The notes under the pieces: model-generated | What the model saw: only the letters and a program-made list of their open reading frames with translations | Told to the model about the DNA's origin: nothing | The model's database searches: none | Program-made: the position numbers and the translations under genes | Shown: piece by piece, positions 47,070-58,064 of the stretch | How the letters are laid out: each line of letters opens with the position of its first letter | How positions within the stretch are numbered: the stretch's first letter is position 1 | Assembly (NCBI RefSeq): GCF_030253575.1 | Contig: NC_080560.1 | Location: forward strand, 40,037,001-40,101,000 | Reading direction: 5' to 3' | Source of the DNA: Rhododendron vialii | Lineage: Eukaryota > Streptophyta > Magnoliopsida > Ericales > Ericaceae | Length of the DNA stretch: 64,000 nt

Positions 47070-48060
47070 TCAGTCTACTGTATTTCTCTATTGAATCAGA
47101 GGACAGTAGCGAAATTGAATCAACCAAAGAACACGGCAGAAACAAACCAAGACATAATTGATTTTCCGAATCAGTCTTACTGGTAGCCAGAGAGATCAGT
47201 GTCGTACCAGTAACCGGCCTTTTGCTTCGTAATCAAAGTAAATAGCTTGAAATAATCCCCAAAAAGAACAAATCGGTATGAGTTTTAAGGCAAATACATC
47301 ACGTATTCTTCCCTGACATGCGTGTACTTTCAAGTTCGGCCGAAGCCATTCAATATCCAAGGCCTTAATTGCCCCTCGCAAAGAAAAGCGACACGGGACA
47401 AAAAATCGAAACAGCTAGTATAAATTCAAATTCAATTTCGCACTACTGTCCCATGTTCAGTTCAATTCAGCTGTTAACACAAATTTATACTACTGTATTT
47501 CTATATTTCTCTCGTACACTAGCCATTGGTTTCAGTTGAAAGGTTAACTGGTTGATCCTTCAAACCGGGAGCATTTTACTCCAAGCACCAAGGGTGTTTG
47601 CTGCAGGATGTCGGTAAAAAAGTAGCAGAGGAAAATATTTACTCAATAAATACTTTAGTATAATTTTACGGAGTGTTTTCATACATCTAACCTGTAATAC
47701 AAAGTACAATGCAGCATATGCCTAACAAGAGTAACAGAAGATTTTTTTTGGCATAAAAAGAAATTCATTTATAAGAGAACAAACACAAGCAAGTATTTCA
47801 TAATACAACCCCAATCAAAGCTAGTCAGTACAAGGAAAATGAAACAAGAAAGAAAAAGACGGTACAAAGATTAGATACTTTGCGCGGCAATCAACGGCCA
47901 ACAGAATTCAAGCTCGATAACTTGCATCAACCATCGCCAGAAGGGAATGATATGGATGTTTCTGAATGAATACCTGATAAAGCTACAAACTTGGTCATCT
48001 GATAAAGCTACAAACTTCGCCATTGCTAGAGCATGAGAGATAATATATATTGCTATGGCA
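47070..48060. other. No gene seen
   Basis: Apart from the possible 3' UTR of the two-exon candidate at 48,070-48,329, I find nothing with a coding or RNA-gene signature. Confidence 0.4.
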
Positions 48061-48069
48061 TAGAGTAAA

Positions 48070-48329
48070 TTATACATGAGTGAAGGGATTGTGCCATCTA
48101 ACAGAGTCGACAAACAACAGGGTTGCAATTGCAGAAATGGTGTCATAATCCTCCTGGAAAAGTGAATGGGAGTCATTAGAATCGATAAAATACTTGTACG
48201 AATATACAAATGATTGAATTATATTGAAAAATAATAGCTACCAACTTTTGTAGAATGCACATTGAAAGCATGGCCTCAATAAATGACCAAAGTAGAAAGG
48301 ATTCATTGACGCAGCGGTTCCCACCAAAT
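48070..48329 (-). CDS. Candidate C-terminal two-exon gene fragment, unknown family
   Basis: On the minus strand an acceptor TTTTACAG precedes 48329-48242 (FGGNRCVNESFLLWSF, then EAMLSMCILQ), which ends at TTG|GTAGCT. A second exon 48153-48070 after TTTTCCAG reads EDYDTISAIATLLFVDSVRW and ends in TAA. The reading frame is continuous across the join (28 codons in the last exon) and composition is protein-like. I do not recognise the family and cannot find upstream exons in 48,400-49,600, so it may be the tail of a gene fragment left by rearrangement. The first exon's start phase is unknown. Confidence 0.3.
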
Positions 48330-49136
48330 CTGTAAAAGAAAAGATATTTTACAGCAATGTTGGTGTTGGATGACGTGTGACAAGAGGCAAGGTCTTGCGC
48401 AGACCTATTCTCTAGTCATTAAAGGTTGGAAAGCAGTGGAAAAAACATGTGAAGTATAAGAATAAAAATGAGAAGCCACCTAAATAATGTGGATGGGAGA
48501 TGGAGTAATTCTTGAAAAAACTAGTTTGTTTCTATTTAATCGAATGCACCAAAGCACTCATGAAACCTTCAAAAGATAAACTCCCTAGAATGTCTGCGAA
48601 GATTAGCATTGTAGTGCCATTCCCTAACCTAAGTACAACAGAGGAGCAATGCTAGGGTAAAGGAAGACCTAAATCTGAGCTAAACCAAGTCATAATGCCC
48701 CCAAAGAGGAAGAACCTTGTTCTCCAACCTAACCTTTGTAAGATAGAAACTCATACAGGAAAGACAATCATCCAAAACTTGCAATAAAAGAATTTGATTT
48801 TGAAGGGAATAGGCAACCACCAGATGAAGTTCCAGGGACTAGAGATGGCAGCATTAGGAAGATGGGGGTTAACTTTTCTAGCATGTCTTATATGCATGCT
48901 TCTGATTTGAAAGGGGACAATAAATTTAACTCACGGTGGAATCCCCATCATTAGAAAATTCCCAAAATGAGTCTGTATGAGAAGTCAAATTAACATACAT
49001 GGAGTGATTAACTGAACAAAGAAATAAAGGGAGAAAGGGAGAAAGCAACCGTACTGCAACAATTATACCATGCTCAAATCATGCCAAACACCCTAGATAA
49101 GGCAAAATTTGTACGACTGGTAATAAAAAAACTGTA

Positions 49137-49430
49137 CTCCCTCCGTCCCAAATTGCTTGCCCATTTTGGGGAAGCTAAATATTAAGAGGACAAGCAATTT
49201 TTTTTGATAAGTAAGAGATTAAGAGGACAAGCAATGATTGCACCAAATTCAAATTGTGAGGCATGACTTTACTACATTGCCCTTGTATTCTATCTTTTCA
49301 ACACAATGATGACTAATTTATAAGGACAATTTTGGAAAACTAAAAGCTTTTTAGATTGACTTTTCAAAGAGACTAATATTTTGGGACATCCAAAAAAGGA
49401 AAGGAGGACCAACAATTTGGGACGGGGGAG
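49137..49430. mobile_element. Stowaway (Tc1/mariner) MITE, 294 bp
   Basis: CTCCCTCCGTCCCAAATTG at the left and CAATTTGGGACGGGGGAG at the right are classic Stowaway termini, flanked by TA (49135-49136 and 49431-49432). A short internal duplication (AAGAGGACAAGCAAT twice) has lengthened it. Confidence 0.92.
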
Positions 49431-50060
49431 TAACTATTAAGTAACCAAACCATATCAAACCACAATTTGTGTCCGGACCAAGTGGATTAGCTAGATGAAT
49501 TCTCTTCGCTATTCTCTCTGTCAAATGCTTAGTTTTAATAAAATCATATCATTGTATAATTTTTATCACATCATCCCCCATGTCATACACACTAATCTCA
49601 CTGATTTTTTTTTTTCCGACATAGCCTGTCAAGCCTCGAAAGTTTGGACATGATCTTCGACAATGATCTGAACCATTCACCAGTTGAGGGCTTGTGTAAA
49701 ATTAGGTACATAATTTCACAAAATCATCATCGACAAACATTACTTTACCTACGTCTGGTCTTTCTTTTGCTTCAAATGAAGAATGATATGAGAATCCACC
49801 CGCACAATCCGACCAAAAACATAAGTATTGCCGAAAACAAACAGAAAATACTTAAAATTATTTCAACCGTACAATTGTCTAATGTGTAGTTTTTTTGAAC
49901 AAAAATTTTAAGACGAAATATACAGGCAACACTACACAAAAGTAGCATCATTGTAACAATCATAATGAAGAAGACTAGAAGAGGTAACAGTGCAGCAATG
50001 AAACACATACGCAATGGAAAATACGGTGAAGTACATACATAGTACCTAACTAGGTGATTA

Positions 50061-51134
50061 TTAGCATTGCCTCTTGGGTGAAACGAGGCTTTCCACATAA
50101 GTTCCTACTTCAAATTGAGTTGGAAGGCCCTGAACCACTAGCTCCTTGGATTCTTCCTCCCGTGGATCAAAGAGAACTAAGTTTTTTCCTTGTGCATTAA
50201 GTAAAACTTGACCGATCCGAGATAAACTCAAAGGCCTCCAAGAATCATAAATATTATCACAAGTGACTGTAAATTTCATCCATGAATCTTTCACCCCATA
50301 CTCTTTCATCACCCAAACATCTAGACAGTAAGGATCAAACTGAGAAACAAACACACAAAGGCAACCTCCAAGAACACAAAGTAGGTCACCAATACAATCC
50401 GGAGTTGGAGATGGCACAGTCTGAAATTTTTCATCTTCTAAAACGAGTGCAACTATAACATCGTCTGTACCATTGCTAGCTACCCAGTGGAGTGCACCAC
50501 AAACAAAAGCCCCTGAATGATGTCCAAAGCATGAATGATCATAAGGAGAGTTCTCAATCCTTCTCCAGGAATTGGTCTTTAAGGCATACACACTGACTAC
50601 ATTATCAGCGCACCCAGCGTCAGCTTCTCCATCATAATAACAAATATTTACAACCTTGTAGTCATCAATGGATGAGTCGTAACCAAACCCATAATCAGTG
50701 AAACCTGGCTTAGACGTAAAAGGAGAAAACGGCAATTTTCTAGATTCTCGAGTAGACGGGTTCACCAAGCAACAATGGAACCTTCGATCGAGCATCAACA
50801 CCAAGCCATCACACGAATAACAAATCTCCTCACAATATCTAGGGTTTTGACCCTGTGGGAAATTCAGGCGCACTGCCACTGAATGGTGCCTGAATTGAGA
50901 TGAATCGAGTTCCACGGTGTACCAATTTCGATGATCGCTGAGAACGACACGCTCGTACTTGTTGGTGTTTTTGTCGGTGTTGCGATTGAGGTGTGTTTTG
51001 ATGAAACTAGGGTGGGAGATTAGAGAGCGCCATGGTTTCGAAACGCACCTGAATCTGCAGAGGGAGACGACAGGTAGTCTCGAGAGTACGTCGACGATGA
51101 TTTCTTCGGGAAGGTTCGGCATCTCTGTCTTCAT
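50061..51134 (-). CDS. F-box protein with F-box-associated (FBA) domain, single exon, 357 aa
   Basis: Probable substrate receptor of an SCF ubiquitin ligase; target unknown. The ATG at 51132-51134 gives MKTEMPNLPEEIIVDVLSRL, placing the F-box at about residues 5-50 (LPVVSLCRFRCVSKPWRSLI, the SKP1-binding part). The rest is an FBA type 1 beta-rich domain: GLVLMLDRRFHCCLVNPSTR, FGYDSSIDDYKVV, WRRIE and the C-terminal VWVMKEYGVKDSWMKF, then LVLFDPREEESKEL. Length and intronless structure fit the F-box/kelch-repeat At3g06240-like group. It is paralogous to the F-box gene at 58,065-59,612 but clearly diverged, and no repeat block is shared with it. Intact. Confidence 0.93.
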   Translation of the reverse strand: MKTEMPNLPEEIIVDVLSRLPVVSLCRFRCVSKPWRSLISHPSFIKTHLNRNTDKNTNKYERVVLSDHRNWYTVELDSSQFRHHSVAVRLNFPQGQNPRYCEEICYSCDGLVLMLDRRFHCCLVNPSTRESRKLPFSPFTSKPGFTDYGFGYDSSIDDYKVVNICYYDGEADAGCADNVVSVYALKTNSWRRIENSPYDHSCFGHHSGAFVCGALHWVASNGTDDVIVALVLEDEKFQTVPSPTPDCIGDLLCVLGGCLCVFVSQFDPYCLDVWVMKEYGVKDSWMKFTVTCDNIYDSWRPLSLSRIGQVLLNAQGKNLVLFDPREEESKELVVQGLPTQFEVGTYVESLVSPKRQC

Positions 51135-51379
51135 CGCGAGCTCAAAGAGAGAACTTGCTTATCGATTTTCTTCTTTTATTTCGCTCCAACGTTTTATCCT
51201 TTATTGTGAATTGACGAAGGACTGTAAAATTGAACTGTGTTAGATACACAAAATTGGACAAAGCTATAATAACCGGTGATTTTCTTTAGGACGATTTTTG
51301 GTTTTCGAATGCATATTTTTTATGCTAGTTACGATTTTTACTTTAAAATTTATCTGTTGAACAGATCATTAGCATGTTA

Positions 51380-52375
51380 TTCATAATTAAAAAATATTGT
51401 TATTATGTAACCATAATTATTCGTATCAGAAATCATAATACTTGTACCCCAACCAAATATATGTGTACAATATTACAAATTAAATAATGCTATCCACAAA
51501 TGTTATGACAACACCATAAATTAACACATTATCTTATCACAATGAGTTGTACCAAAAATTCTTTGACACGTATGATATTTCGTAACAAAATCAAAATATG
51601 TCGTACCAGAATCAACAGTTGTTATACCCAAACAAAATAAATGTGTAAAATACCACAAATTTACTAGTAAAATAACCAAATTTGTTATATAACAACACTT
51701 AAAATTGTCATTTTTTTACCACAACGTGTCGTATCAAAAGAAAACATATTTAAATACTACAAATTATATAACAAACCATAATTATTATGACAATACTATA
51801 ATTTGGCATTTTCATGCCGACAACTGTCATAGCAAAGGAAATTGATTAAACTATTCTGTAACAAGACCAAAATACCACAAATTTAGTAATATAACCAAAT
51901 TTGTTATGACAACACCATAAATTAACGTTTTCATACCTACAATGTGTCATATAAAAAAATTTCAATCGGAATGTTTAATTAACGATAGTTATAATTAACA
52001 AAATATCAAACCACAAATTCAGTAATATAACCAAATTTGTTATGACAACACCATAAATTGACGTTTTCATACCCACAACGTGTCGTATAAAAAAAATTCA
52101 ATCGGAATGTTCAATTAACGATAGTTATAATTAGCAAAATACCACCATACCACAAATTCAGTAATATAACTAAATTTGTTATGACAACACCATAAATTGA
52201 CGTTTTCATACCTATAACGTGTCGTATGAAAAAAATTCAATCGAAATGTTCAATTAACGATAGTTATAATTAGTAAAATACCATACCACAAATTCAGTAA
52301 TATAACCAAATTTGTTATGACAATACCATAAATTGACGTTTTCATACTCACAACTGCGTAATCGAAAAAATTTAA
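51380..52375. repeat. Satellite-like tandem array, unit about 136-139 bp
   Basis: CCACAAATTCAGTAATATAA starts units near 51,875, 52,011, 52,150 and 52,286; each then carries TTTGTTATGACAACACCATA and GACGTTTTCATACC. The central copies are very alike, while copies toward 51,400 decay step by step (units near 51,757, 51,652 and earlier). The last unit stops at about 52,375. No coding capacity. Located 250 bp upstream of the F-box gene's start. Confidence 0.92.
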
Positions 52376-52740
52376 TGTATCCAGATACAAGAATGAAGTT
52401 AATCGCTTATCATTAGACCCTTAATCAAATAAAAAAAAATCCTTTTACTATTGAATTCGGGTGCCGATGAAAGGGCTTTCTAAACCCTATCGAGCCAAAA
52501 AATTACATGGATTATTTAATCAACAAATATAATGAAATCAATGGTTTTGATCGTCATTATTGTGTCGCGGTTGCAAGTCAACCGAATATTCAGTTACAAA
52601 AGAGAAATTGGTTTTATATCAAGTATATTGAATGCACAATTCTAAATGTTCTTTTGATACGACATATTGTTTTAAGAAAATGTCAATTTTTTGTATTGTC
52701 ATAACAATTATAGTTATGTTATATAATTTGTAGTATTTTA

Positions 52741-52779
52741 CAAATGCGGGAGAGAGAGAGGGAGAGGGAGAGAGAGAGT
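52741..52779. repeat. Imperfect (GA)n microsatellite
   Basis: GAGAGAGAG runs broken by GGG. Confidence 0.85.
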
Positions 52780-52959
52780 CAAGGAAGAGAGAATAACTTA
52801 TTACCTGCTAAGCCATTTTTTCATTTTATTAATTGATTTAATAAATGAGTGGTCCAGATTATTCACTTTTAAATCCAAGGGTTTAAAATCATAGTGTATA
52901 TGGTACATCCCTAATAAGTAGTGTGTACCATAGGACTACCCGTTATGTAATAAGGATGA

Positions 52960-54252
52960 GAAACCGAATAAAGTGCTAGAAAGGATAACAGATATGCATC
53001 AACGGGGCTTTCAATTCAGAAGAGGTCTTTATGATTGGATCTACTTGAGGAAGCTGTAGTGGCTGTATCAATTGACACACCTGATCGTATTTTTTGTTGA
53101 GAATTGGGGTCATTCAAAGGGGATGCCATCTGCAGATTTTGTACTGGAAATTTGGAGTCTTTGGATCACTTGCTTTTGCACTGCAATCCTGTTTGGAACA
53201 CATGGTCAGAAATTCTACTATGGTGGGGAGTTCAAGGGGTACCTGCCTCATCATTTGCAGCACTATTTTTTTTTTGCAGTGCTGTGGACTGTATGGATCA
53301 CAAGAAATCAACTGGTTTTCGAAAACAAAGCAGTGGATTGGATGGAAACCATTGAACTTATCAAAGCAAGATTGGCATTCTGGGTGACAACAAATAAGGA
53401 GGGCTGTGACTACACAATGGACGACATTATTTTCAGACTTCGCTCCATTGTGAAAGCTGGATAAAATAGCTTTGTGTGTGGGGGGAGGTTTTCTCCTGTT
53501 TTAGGTGTGTGTGTGGATTCTCGTGAAACATATGATGGGGCCCACCTGCCTTTGATGTTTTCTGAGGGCAGACATATGTTACTTCACTGCCCAGTCTTGG
53601 GCATGTTTCTTTATAAGTCTAATGATGTCAAAGGGGAAGAAAACTTCTAAACAAATCACACTGGAAGGTTCTCTGAAGAATACTCTGCTATTGCTCTGGG
53701 AGTGTTTGGATTGGAATGCTTTGGTCAAGTACTTGAACTGTTGATACTGCTGCTGTAAATCTGTTACACTTGGAAGGCTATATGTCAACTGCTGCTGGCA
53801 TTCAAACTTGGCCAGAAGCACTCAATCAATGCTTACAAGTTTTAAGCGGAAACAAAAGGATTTGGTCTCAAGAAAAACTGCAATCACGGGGTGCTAGATT
53901 TACCACTATCTACTGGTCTTCTCTTTGGGCAGTTTCGTCAATAATTGGGAAGATTCCTGCTGGTGCAAAGCTTTGGCTCTTAATACTTTTGAGTTTTGAG
54001 GCTTATTTTGGTCAGGGCCTTAGAACATCTTTTGTGGTGCCTTTGGTACATCTCTTTTTTGTATTTTGGATCATTTAGTTGATTCCTCATCAACTTGTGG
54101 GTGAGATGGCAAATGACTGTTGCAGGGTAAGGTGCCAACTTTGTTGGGATGTTACTTTTGTGTTGTGATGCCTTCTTCTCTTGTCCCTTTCCTTTGTATC
54201 TCTCTTATCTCTTTTCTATTAATAAAATTTCTTCGCCGTTCAAAAAAGAAGT
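52960..54252 (+). mobile_element. L1-type LINE remnant (3' part of ORF2 plus 3' UTR)
   Basis: Reads CRFCTGNLESLDHLLLHC followed by WNTWSEIL: the zinc-binding domain (zf-RVT) at the end of plant LINE ORF2. In another frame it continues AVLWTVWITRNQLVFENKAV and ends with a stop near 53,463, so one frameshift has broken it. The 3' UTR runs to TTAATAAAATTTCTTCGCCG and CAAAAAA, a usual plant LINE end. The 5' part is missing (truncated at about 52,960). Open frame 53,770-54,078 is part of the UTR. Confidence 0.82.
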
Positions 54253-54259
54253 TATTGTG

Positions 54260-55230
54260 AGAAATCTAATCAAGTGTTCTTAAATAGCAAAGGGCATATC
54301 AATTCATAGCAGATGAGATGATAGAATCTCTTTAATACTAATTCGACAATCAATTATTTTATTTTTCTTATTTTTAATATGAAACTAATAATAAGCTTCC
54401 AATGATTTTTATGAATTCCTCCAACAAATATAGTTCAAGGTTCTTGAGATACACTGATACACACCTTTTGAAGCTCTGCCAATCTTGCAAGAGAAGTAGC
54501 AGCAGGAATTGTGCGGAAATGTCTTCAGGTTTTCATGGGAGCAGGCAAAAGATGATGGGAAGATGCAGTTGATGCTTTTATAGGCTAAGTATTTTATTTT
54601 ATTATTATTATTTTTTTGGGGGTGGGGGGGGGTTGGGTTTACTTCATGTTGGGCTATTCTCTAGCATCTGAAATGATTCGCAACAGATGGCAAATCCACA
54701 CAGTTATAAACATTAATGATTCAAAATATGATTGAAGATTTTATGATTCAAATTCAAGAACTTAGGAAGATTAATTGTTCTTATTCTACTGAACCAAAAC
54801 AAAGTACGAAGATCTACCGTTAGATTGTGTTCACACTACATGCACAGGGATGGAAAGCATGTGCTATCTATAGCATGTGATGTAAGCACATCTTGTTAAG
54901 AAACCAATCTAAGGCTGTAGATCTGATCATGGTGGTTTTCCAATCACCATGAATGCATAGTTCAGAGTTGTCCTATTTTCCAATGAACTATGATCTCTTC
55001 TATCTTTTAAGTAAGTTTATAAGTTAGTTCTTTATAATCTTTTCTAGAAGTAGCCTTTGATAAGTCAACTCAAAGGGTTAGGTGAAGAAAACAACAATCT
55101 AAGCACTGCTAATATTCTATGAGAGAGATTTTGTTCTGTGTTTAGAATGATACGTTTTATAAATCCTCAATAAGACTGAGTTAGAGGAGTTAAAGCAGCA
55201 GCATAAATAGCAAATAAAATCAAAGGTAAA
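54260..55230. other. No gene seen
   Basis: AT-rich stretch between two opposed LINE remnants; 54,590-54,640 has an AT/GGGT low-complexity tract. Probably more decayed LINE sequence, but I cannot support a coding domain. Confidence 0.4.
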
Positions 55231-55655
55231 GAAGCAACAAATTACTCGAACTCTCAGCAGTCATCATTCTTGGGAAAGTACCACCCAAAGTTGATCTTGT
55301 TTATCTCTCTTTGAAAATGTATGAAAAGTATATCATTGCTGCTTCTTTGATATGATTTGGTTCTTCTAGCACCCTTCCCTCTGTCTTGATAGCTCTAATG
55401 AGATTTCTGTGATACTGTCGTCTGCCAGAATTTGAAAAATTTTGTTTTTCTATCTCCCATTTTCATCCATCTCATTCTTGCTTTCTGTCTCCATATACTT
55501 TCTACCATCTTCAATAATTTCCAGAATTCTTCCCTCAGGTTTTTTCCCCCTCAATTTCATTGCTGGCAAGTTGTCTTAGTTTCCCTTCAGTATCCAAGAA
55601 ATGAAGCTTTTCCTCCATGGTTTGGATTTTGGTGTTGATGTCCCCAAACTGTCTT

Positions 55656-56762
55656 TTTTTTATTGAAATGGCAAAAATATTATTAAAGAGAAACTCGATA
55701 AAGGGGTACATCGAGGAAGGAGGGGGAAGAAAGAGTAGGGAGAGAAAGGGGGAACTTCCAACGAGAAGTTGAGAAGAAACAAAGAAAACTGATATTGTAG
55801 ACAAAAATCCAGTCTCCAATACAGTGCCAAACACTACCACAAGATCAAAACAAACAGCTTTCGAAACGACTTCTAAAAACCAGCACTTCCATTCTTGAAT
55901 ATGGTTCCACTCCACATCGGTATCATGCCCATCGTCCTATATAGGTGAGACAACATCAGACAAGGCTTGAGAGGGGAGGAATGCCAAGTACAAAAACCAC
56001 CTTGCATTTCAGTCAACAGTCCTTCATGAGCACCAACAACAGCAACCAGCACACCATATTAGCATCCAAATATTTTATCAGCAAACCAGAGTCGTCATAT
56101 TATTAATTTTGCTACTCATGGTTCTCAAAAATGGTAATCTCAATAAACATTAACTGTAACCAAGGATCTCTTAACCCTCCCAAATGATTAGGAGATGATA
56201 AGAGATTTCAATCAGGCTCCACACACATCTCAGGTATACAAATGAGCACTTCACATAATGCTAACAGCTACCACCAGACAATCACATAACATAAGCATCA
56301 ACCTAATATATCCCTCACTCTTAGCCCTCCAAAGCTATGGAGTTCATAAGAGAAACCAAAAATCAAAAACACCAAAAACTAAGCTAGATACAGCATTCTC
56401 TTAGCCCTTCAGTAGTAAGAGTTGAAAAAGCTTCACGGAATTTCGTTACCAAAAAAAAAAGGAAAAAAGCATCACGGAATTTCAGTGGACCTCAAAGAAA
56501 TTGAATCCAATAAAAACTCTTAGCCCTCCCAAAATCAGGAGTTGATGAGGGTTTTCCAAAATAATCTCAACAAGAACTCCCTCTGCCCTCTTAGCCCTCC
56601 AAAAAGTAGGACTTGTAAGAGGAAGAAAGAACCTCTTAGCCCTCCCAAAATCAGGAGTTGATAAGAGCTTACCAAAATAATCCCAGCAAGAATTCCATCT
56701 TCCCTCTTAGCCCTCCAAAAAATTAGAAGTTGATAAGAGGATGAAAGGACATCCAGCAGCAA
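55656..56762 (-). mobile_element. Nested retro-insertion with 14 bp target duplication
   Basis: Identical CCCCAAACTGTCTT lies at 55642-55655 and 56763-56776, and the LINE coding frame outside reads straight across when the inside is removed. The low-coordinate end is poly-T, i.e. the 3' poly-A tail on the minus strand, preceded by TTGCCATTTCAATA. Long target duplication plus poly-A shows LINE-machinery insertion, 5' truncated, 1.1 kb. Its upstream half carries the hairpin motif array at 56,168-56,739. Confidence 0.85.
56168..56739. repeat. Seven dispersed hairpin motifs CTCTTAGCCCTCC...GGAGTTGATAAGAG
   Basis: Copies at 56168-56204, 56318-56352, 56398-56430, 56517-56550, 56588-56621, 56633-56667 and 56704-56739. 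In each, CTCTTA near one end pairs with TAAGAG at the other, and CTCC with GGAG, around a loop of 6-9 bases (the third and fourth copies are worn). The last four form two tandem units of 116 bp. They lie inside the retro-insertion. Confidence 0.8.
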
Positions 56763-57039
56763 CCCCAAACTGTCTTGCCACTCCATCAAACAAAGCTTAA
56801 ATGCTTGAAGTTTTTTCATTATTCAGAAACCTGCCCACCCTTGAGCAGGACCGAACAGTCCATGTGCAGTGCAAAAAGATGTACTCTTGGATTGGTATTT
56901 TAATAGAACTCCAACATCCAAAGGTTATGTGGTACGATTCTCCCAATCAAAGAAAGATTTCGTTTAGAGTATCCCTTGCCAACTCATGCCCAATTAATAT
57001 CTCCACCCCAACATGTCTTCCAAGTCAGAACTGAAGAGG

Positions 57040-57850
57040 AAATCAATAGAAGATCTCATTCAAGATTTGATTTTCTTCTCCCCATGCCAACTCATGCAAT
57101 CCCGATCCAATGATTTCAATGATGCTGGAAAAGTTAGTACAAGATTTGGTATGTGATGCTAGATTTCTTCCAATCTTTGATCATAATTCCTCCTCCTAAC
57201 CCAGTTCTCATCGGATTCTGAGGAATTCTTATTCCTTTTTTTGAAGATCCACACCACCCCTCCTGGAGAGGATCTAGAACAGAGCAATCATAAATGCACA
57301 CAACCAGGAATTGAGAGCATGCTCATCGAATCCGAGCGAAGTTATTGCTGAGATTCCTGCAAGAGCTTTTCATTGCTGGCATGATCATACAGAATCTGTA
57401 GAGGGACAGCAGACCAAATCCATGAACAACTTTACGGAAACACCCCCGCCACAAACCTCAATGCCTAAACTACAACACACGAAACGGGACATGGATGGAA
57501 AACATTGAAAGTCCAAAAACCCATTAAAGTAAAAATTAAAAAACCAGAATCTGAACACCCCATACAGCAATCCGAGGATGCCAAACTACCAAAACAACCT
57601 TAGCAACACTACCCAACCATACACACTCACCGCATGCAAACAAGGGTATTTGAGTATTTCAACAAAAATGGTTTCATCCATCCTTCCAACATGCCAATCC
57701 ACTCTAAGGAAAGCAAGAAGGGATTTTGTAACTTTTAGTAGTTTTATTGTGCTTTTAAAATAATTTTTTGAAGATGTAGGGTACCCAATATTAAGAGTTC
57801 GCTTTTGGCCCCCAATAAGTTTGAGCTGGCTCTGAATTTATAGATATTTG
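57040..57850. other. No gene seen
   Basis: Possibly the decayed 5' part of the minus-strand LINE. No domain could be read on either strand with confidence. Confidence 0.35.
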
Positions 57851-58064
57851 AAACAACCAATCCAATCATCCATCCACAATAGAAATGTCATGGTACTTGA
57901 ATATCCTAAACTTATAAAGCTAGCGGTACTGGAACAATTTTATATCTACTCATGGAAGAAAATTACTAGGTAGGAAAAGGTAGGACAAGGTAAAACACAA
58001 AGGAATACCTGTTGGCAATATACACCATATGAAGCTCTTCCTCTTCTTTTTTGGGGCTTTTTTC

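Larger units (their letters stand above)
55240..57030 (-). mobile_element. L1-type LINE ORF2 remnant, split by a nested retro-insertion
   Basis: On the minus strand, KKLQAFKLCLMEW (56,780-56,815) continues after the insertion as FGDINTKIQTMEEKLHFLD, then EEFWKLLKMVESIWRQKARM and GDRKTKFFKF and IKEAAMIYFSYIFKE down to about 55,240. This is the linker between endonuclease and reverse transcriptase in plant LINE ORF2, whose 'WRQKSR..W...GDRNTKFFH' signature is diagnostic. Frameshifts and a TGA show it is dead. Bases 55,656-56,762 do not belong to it. Confidence 0.75.

Noticed and set aside
53770..54078. 102-codon open frame (plus)
   Set aside because: Lies in the 3' UTR of the LINE remnant, with no protein family signature.
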